Shown: positions 50,037 through 54,886 of the stretch, in pieces
Numbering within the stretch: the first letter of the stretch is position 1
Layout of the letters: every line of letters starts with the position of its first letter
NCBI GenBank assembly: GCA_017418975.1
Contig: JAFOMG010000025.1
Span: 1 to 54,886 of the forward strand
Direction of reading: 5' to 3'
From: Sphingomonas sp.
GTDB taxonomy: Bacteria > Pseudomonadota > Alphaproteobacteria > Sphingomonadales > Sphingomonadaceae
DNA length: 54,886 nt
Position numbers and translations under genes: made by a program
Notes under the pieces: model-generated
What the model saw: the letters and a program-made list of their open reading frames with translations, nothing else
Databases searched by the model: none
What the model was told of the DNA's origin: nothing

Positions 50037-50057
50037 CTGCTTGCGGCCCCGAGGGGC

Positions 50058-50444
50058 TTAGCGGCAGCGACGGCCGCCGCTGCTGTCCTTGTCGATCGCG
50101 CGGCCGAGCAGCGCGCCGCCCAGGGCGCCGAGCAGCGTGCCGGGAGTGCGGTCGCCATAGCGGTCGATGCTGCGGCCGACCAGCGCACCGGCGACGCCGC
50201 CGATCAGCATGCCGGTGGTGCCGTCCGAACGGCGGCAATAGTTGCGGCCGTCGCGGCCGCGCCAGCTCGGGCCGTTATAATAGCCGCGATCGTCATAGCC
50301 CCGGTCGTAGCCGCGATTGTCATAGCCGCGCTCGTAGCGGCCGTCGTCGCCCCGATAGCCGTCATAACGCTGCGCCATCGCGGTCGAGGGCAGGGCGGGA
50401 AGGGCAACGGCCATGGCCGCGAGGCCCAGAAGCGTCTTACGCAT
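50058..50444 (-). CDS. Glycine-zipper 2TM lipoprotein-like protein
   Basis: A 128-residue exported protein. The signal peptide ends near PSTAMA. A Tyr/Arg/Asp/Gly-rich repeat region (RGYDNRGYDRGYDDRGYY) is followed by a glycine-zipper pair (GMLIGGVAGALVGRSIDRYG and LLGALGGALLGRAID). These proteins sit in the outer envelope and are often linked to stress. Two Cys (NYCRR and RRCR) could pair. Confidence 0.85.
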   Translation of the reverse strand: MRKTLLGLAAMAVALPALPSTAMAQRYDGYRGDDGRYERGYDNRGYDRGYDDRGYYNGPSWRGRDGRNYCRRSDGTTGMLIGGVAGALVGRSIDRYGDRTPGTLLGALGGALLGRAIDKDSSGGRRCR

Positions 50445-50567
50445 GATCTATCTCCTCCTTTGGCCGGTGCCTGGGCACCGGGTACGAGGATGGGTCTAGG
50501 CGATTCGGCCTGATGCGATGCTGAACTCGTCTTGCAGCTTGCGTTCACGTAACGAAATCGCGGCGGC

Positions 50568-51524
50568 TCAGGCCCCGGGCATCATCCGGCCGCGCAGATC
50601 GGGCAGGCCGAAGCTCGTCTTGCCGTCACCGCCCCAGATGTCGCCGATCGCCTGGAACAAGGTCGGGTAGCGCGAGATCGGCAGCACGCTGCCGTCGCAC
50701 GCCGCCCAGCCCTGGGGGATCTGCGCGCCGGCATAGGCAGTCACCTGCCCGGCATAGGCATAACAGGCCGGCGGCTCCCCATCGCCGCTGCCGGGGGCCA
50801 GAAGATCGCCGGTGTTGATGATATAGTTGAGGCCCAGCCCCCCGATCGTGCCCGACATTTTCTGGCCCAGCGCCATGCCCGGCCCCAGGCCCACCGGCGC
50901 CGCGCCGTTCAGGTCCGGCAGCTGGAAGGTCGTCACGCCATTGCCGCCGAACGCGGTGCCGATCGCCGCGAACAGCGCGGCATATTGCTGGACCGACAGC
51001 GTCGCGCCGGCGCAGGGCGCCCAGCCGGCCGGCACCACGGTTCCGCAAAACGGCGTCACCGTTCCCGGCAGCGGCGCTTCGACGCTCGCATCCATCGCGA
51101 TCAGCCAGCCGAGGACGAGCGCGCCCGGCCGCATCCCGCCCACCGGCGCGCCGCCGATCGCCACGCGCGCATGCAGGTCGGGCACGCCGATGGTCGTGAT
51201 CCCGTCGCCGCCGAAGCTGGTTCCCATCACCGCCGTCAGCGGCTGGTTCTCCATGATCGGCAGCGTGCCGCCGGTGCACGGCCTGGCGCCATAGGCCGGG
51301 TAGCTGCCGGCGAAGCTCTCGATCATGCCGACGGTGAATTGCGCCGGCGCCTGGCCGTCCTGCGGGAAGACGCCGTTCATCACCAGCAGCTGCTGCATGC
51401 CGGAAGGCGGCGGCGAGCCGGGCCGGTCGGCTTCCTCCGCCAGTACCGGTGGCCCCGACGGCACCGGCTTCGATGCCCCGCCGCCGAACAGCCGCGCCAG
51501 CAATGCCTTCAGCCAAGCCCGCAT
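50568..51524 (-). CDS. Protein with three phage tail-collar-like domains
   Basis: A 318-residue protein with a short N-terminal hydrophobic helix and three tandem collar-like units. Each carries the G-W-A/xPC-x-G/D and GGDG-x-x-x-F/I-x-x-PDL patterns: SFGGDGITTIGVPDLHARV, AFGGNGVTTFQLPDLNGAA and WGGDGKTSFGLPDLRGR. MdpB/microcystin-dependent-type proteins with this repeat are chromosomal in many bacteria. No other phage genes adjoin it. Start ATG 51,524 after GGGGAGG. Confidence 0.85.
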   Translation of the reverse strand: MRAWLKALLARLFGGGASKPVPSGPPVLAEEADRPGSPPPSGMQQLLVMNGVFPQDGQAPAQFTVGMIESFAGSYPAYGARPCTGGTLPIMENQPLTAVMGTSFGGDGITTIGVPDLHARVAIGGAPVGGMRPGALVLGWLIAMDASVEAPLPGTVTPFCGTVVPAGWAPCAGATLSVQQYAALFAAIGTAFGGNGVTTFQLPDLNGAAPVGLGPGMALGQKMSGTIGGLGLNYIINTGDLLAPGSGDGEPPACYAYAGQVTAYAGAQIPQGWAACDGSVLPISRYPTLFQAIGDIWGGDGKTSFGLPDLRGRMMPGA

Positions 51525-51667
51525 GAACGCCTCCCCGATTCCCCCAGGAGGGGCGACTATCGATGCCCGATGGCAATCGCGGCAGACCCCATATGGGAGC
51601 CCAATTGCACGGAAATGGCGCCACCTTTCCCGCTCGCTTCCGGCCGTCCAAGCGCTAAGCTCGTGGC

Positions 51668-52174
51668 ATGGCCGGCACGCGCACCAGCTCCGAAGATCCA
51701 ATGCTCGGCCGACTGCTGCGCACTGCTTCAGGCCTGCGCGCCGGCGGCATTTCAGCGGATGTGCTCGCCACCTATCACCACGACGATGGCCGCCGCCCCT
51801 TCGCCTTTCGCCGCGACGGGCTGCTGATCGATCCCGAAGGCGATGCGCGCTTCATACCCTTCGATGCGATCGAGGATGCGAGCTACCATGACCTGGCGCT
51901 GCTGCGGGCCGACAAGCGCAGCATGAAAAGGGGCGAACGCAATCGCGGCGTGCTGCCGCTCCGGCTGGTCGATGGCGAGGTCATTGCCCTGCCCCTCAAT
52001 GCCCATCCCGAGGGCCGTTCGGAGCGCCTCACCATTGCGAGGCTGATCGAGCAGCGCGCCTGCATTGCCCGGGCCAAGGCGGTGCGGGCGCAAGGAAAAG
52101 CCCCCTCCGCGCTGGGCGAAGGGGGCGCATCTCCTTGCGGCCAGCGACCGGGGCCTAGCCCAGGGCAGCCTTGA
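51668..52174 (+). CDS. Hypothetical protein
   Basis: A 168-residue soluble protein, basic in its second half (KRSMKRGERNRGVLPLRLVD). No domain recognised. The last 25 residues run through a terminator hairpin and overlap the end of convergent dnaJ by 20 bases, so the natural C-terminus may be shorter. Confidence 0.55.
   Translation: MAGTRTSSEDPMLGRLLRTASGLRAGGISADVLATYHHDDGRRPFAFRRDGLLIDPEGDARFIPFDAIEDASYHDLALLRADKRSMKRGERNRGVLPLRLVDGEVIALPLNAHPEGRSERLTIARLIEQRACIARAKAVRAQGKAPSALGEGGASPCGQRPGPSPGQP
52090..52138. terminator. Terminator hairpin between dnaJ and the hypothetical gene
   Basis: Outer stem GCAAGGA with TCCTTGC and inner stem GCCCCCT with AGGGGGC. Located at the convergent gene ends. 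Confidence 0.65.
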
Positions 52175-53279
52175 GCTTGGCGAAGAAGCCGGTCGTCTGG
52201 GGGCATTCGTCGCCCGTCTCGGTCGCGCGGAATTCCTCGAGCAGCTCGCGCTGCTTCGCGGTCAGCTTGGTCGGCATCTCGACGACGAGCTCGACGACCA
52301 GGTCGCCGCGCCCGCGCCCCTGCAGCACCGGCATGCCGGCGCCGCGCTGGCGCACCTCGCGGCCGCTCTGGGTGCCGGGGGCAATCTTGATGGCGTGCTT
52401 CTCGCCGTCGAGGCCGGGCAGGACGATCTCGCCGCCCAGCGCCGCGGTGGTGAAGCTGATCGGCGCATGGGCGAACAGGTTCGTGCCCTCGCGCTCGAAG
52501 ATCGCGTGCTTCCTGACGTGCAGGAAGATGTAGAGGTCGCCCGCCGGCGCGCCGCGCGCACCCGCCTCGCCCTCGCCCTGCAGCCGGATTCGCGTGCCTT
52601 CGTCCACGCCCGGCGGCACGTTGATCTTGAGTGTCTTGGTCTTGTCGGTCCGCCCTTCGCCGCGGCAGTCGCGGCAGGGCTGCTCGATCACCTCGCCGGC
52701 GCCGTGGCAGACCGGGCAGGTCCGCTCGACCATGAAGAAGCCCTGCTGCGCGCGCACCTTGCCGTGCCCGCCGCACTGCTTGCACTGGTGCGCGGCGGTG
52801 CCCGGCTTGGCGCCGGTGCCGTCGCAAGTGTCGCAATGGCCCGAAACATCGACGGTGATCTCGCTGGTCTTGCCGTGAAAGGCCTCTTCCAGCGTGATCT
52901 CCATGTCGTAGCGCAGGTCGGCGCCGCGGCGCACCTGGCGCCCGCCGCCACGGCCACCGCCCATGAACTCGCCGAACACGCTTTCGAAGATGTCGCTGAA
53001 CGCACCGAAATCGGGCTGCGCGCCATGGCCGCCGCCACCCATGCCGTTCTTGAACGCCGCATGGCCGAACCGGTCATAGGCCGCGCGCTTCTGCGGATCC
53101 TTCAGGCAGTCATAGGCTTCGTTGATCGCCTTGAACTTGGCCTCGTGGTCCTTGCACCCGGCATTCTTGTCCGGATGATATTTGATCGCCAGCTTGCGAT
53201 AGGCGGACTTGAGCGTGACGTCGTCCGCGGTGCGCTCGACTTCGAGCAGCTCGTAATAATCGACTTCGGTGGTCATCAA
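52155..53279 (-). CDS. dnaJ: Chaperone protein DnaJ
   Basis: The Hsp40 co-chaperone that stimulates DnaK ATPase and delivers unfolded clients. The 374-residue protein has a J domain with the HPD motif (IKYHPDKN), a Gly/Phe-rich linker (KNGMGGGGHG), and four zinc-finger repeats (CDTCDGTG, CKQCGGHG, CPVCHGAG and CRDCRGEG). Two beta-rich client-binding domains follow (GDLYIFLHVRKHAIFEREG). Two ATG codons open the frame; the second probably initiates. It lies downstream of dnaK in the standard order, with 131 bases between. Confidence 0.96.
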   Translation of the reverse strand: MMTTEVDYYELLEVERTADDVTLKSAYRKLAIKYHPDKNAGCKDHEAKFKAINEAYDCLKDPQKRAAYDRFGHAAFKNGMGGGGHGAQPDFGAFSDIFESVFGEFMGGGRGGGRQVRRGADLRYDMEITLEEAFHGKTSEITVDVSGHCDTCDGTGAKPGTAAHQCKQCGGHGKVRAQQGFFMVERTCPVCHGAGEVIEQPCRDCRGEGRTDKTKTLKINVPPGVDEGTRIRLQGEGEAGARGAPAGDLYIFLHVRKHAIFEREGTNLFAHAPISFTTAALGGEIVLPGLDGEKHAIKIAPGTQSGREVRQRGAGMPVLQGRGRGDLVVELVVEMPTKLTAKQRELLEEFRATETGDECPQTTGFFAKLKAALG

Positions 53280-53410
53280 TTAAAGCCCTCTCCCCTTCAG
53301 GGGAGAGGCTATGGGAGAGGGGCACGCCGCGAGAACCGTCCGCATCGCCGCCCCTGCTCCCCCTCTCCCCGGCCCTCTCCCCGCATGCGGAGAGAGGGAG
53401 GGGGTGTTAC
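53280..53410. other. dnaK-dnaJ spacer with palindromes
   Basis: Contains a 10-bp REP-like stem (53,287-53,308) and a second GC-rich inverted region (about 53,360-53,405). It may terminate or attenuate part of the dnaK transcript before dnaJ. No gene. Confidence 0.6.

Positions 53411-54886
<1,476 letters not shown>

Noticed and set aside
50568..51524. Tail-collar gene considered as a prophage
   Set aside because: Neighbours are an envelope protein, a hypothetical gene and dnaJ. No capsid, terminase or tail genes are present.

Overview
The window is high-GC DNA from an alphaproteobacterium, most likely a sphingomonad (inference). The basis is the F0 ATP synthase operon with split b and b' subunits, the heme oxygenase-bacteriophytochrome pair with an HWE kinase, the DUF3857/transglutaminase/TPR protein, and accessory families I associate with Sphingomonadaceae. 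No rRNA, tRNA or CRISPR array was recognised.

Layout. Positions 1-14,504 are chromosomal core, nearly all on the minus strand: a partial polyprenol-phosphate glycosyltransferase, leuB, recO, a GNAT/polysaccharide deacetylase pair, a periplasmic transglutaminase-TPR protein, uvrC, a secreted methyltransferase (plus strand), a hybrid histidine kinase, and the F0 operon atpI-atpB-atpE-atpF'-atpF. The kinase start lies one base after the atpF stop. From 39,288 to the end is core again: an EF-hand protein, a DUF1287 lipoprotein, purB, heme oxygenase plus bacteriophytochrome, a peptidoglycan-binding/M15-like protein, regulators, a flavin reductase, a triple tail-collar protein, dnaJ and the 3' part of dnaK.

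Between these lies a genomic island of about 23.9 kb that has split radC inside its catalytic metal-binding motif. The two radC pieces (14,692-15,227 and 39,137-39,281) join in frame to a normal 226-residue RadC. The junctions share a perfect 16-bp direct repeat (15,212-15,227 and 39,121-39,136), taken as attL and attR. A DUF4102-type tyrosine integrase sits just inside attL, preceded by repeated short motifs that may be its arm sites. The island carries its own RadC-like gene, which holds 14 of the 16 att-core bases in inverted orientation.

The island cargo looks defence-related. A 1,612-residue protein joins an N-terminal restriction-endonuclease-like domain to a P-loop NTPase and a long helical tail. 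It overlaps by GTGA with a second protein that has a PD-(D/E)XK-like motif and a C-terminal cysteine cluster resembling the Fe-S ligands of Cas4/AddB. A DUF2971 gene follows. A protein with two tandem ParB/Srx-like halves, the first with a lost motif His, is followed by a ribbon-helix-helix protein. Two SIR2-like genes flank a small frameshifted ORF, and a 425+ residue protein of unknown family lies next to them with an apparent frameshift at a T6 run. Other cargo includes an S1/P1 nuclease, a five-gene set (LuxR-type HTH with a membrane anchor, helical protein, membrane protein, RadC-like, MarR-like), several gene remnants, and a two-part intergenic repeat with fixed internal spacing.

The strongest candidates for an undescribed system are the NTPase/cysteine-cluster nuclease pair and the SIR2-ORF-SIR2-unknown cluster. 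Both are inferred from motifs and gene layout only.
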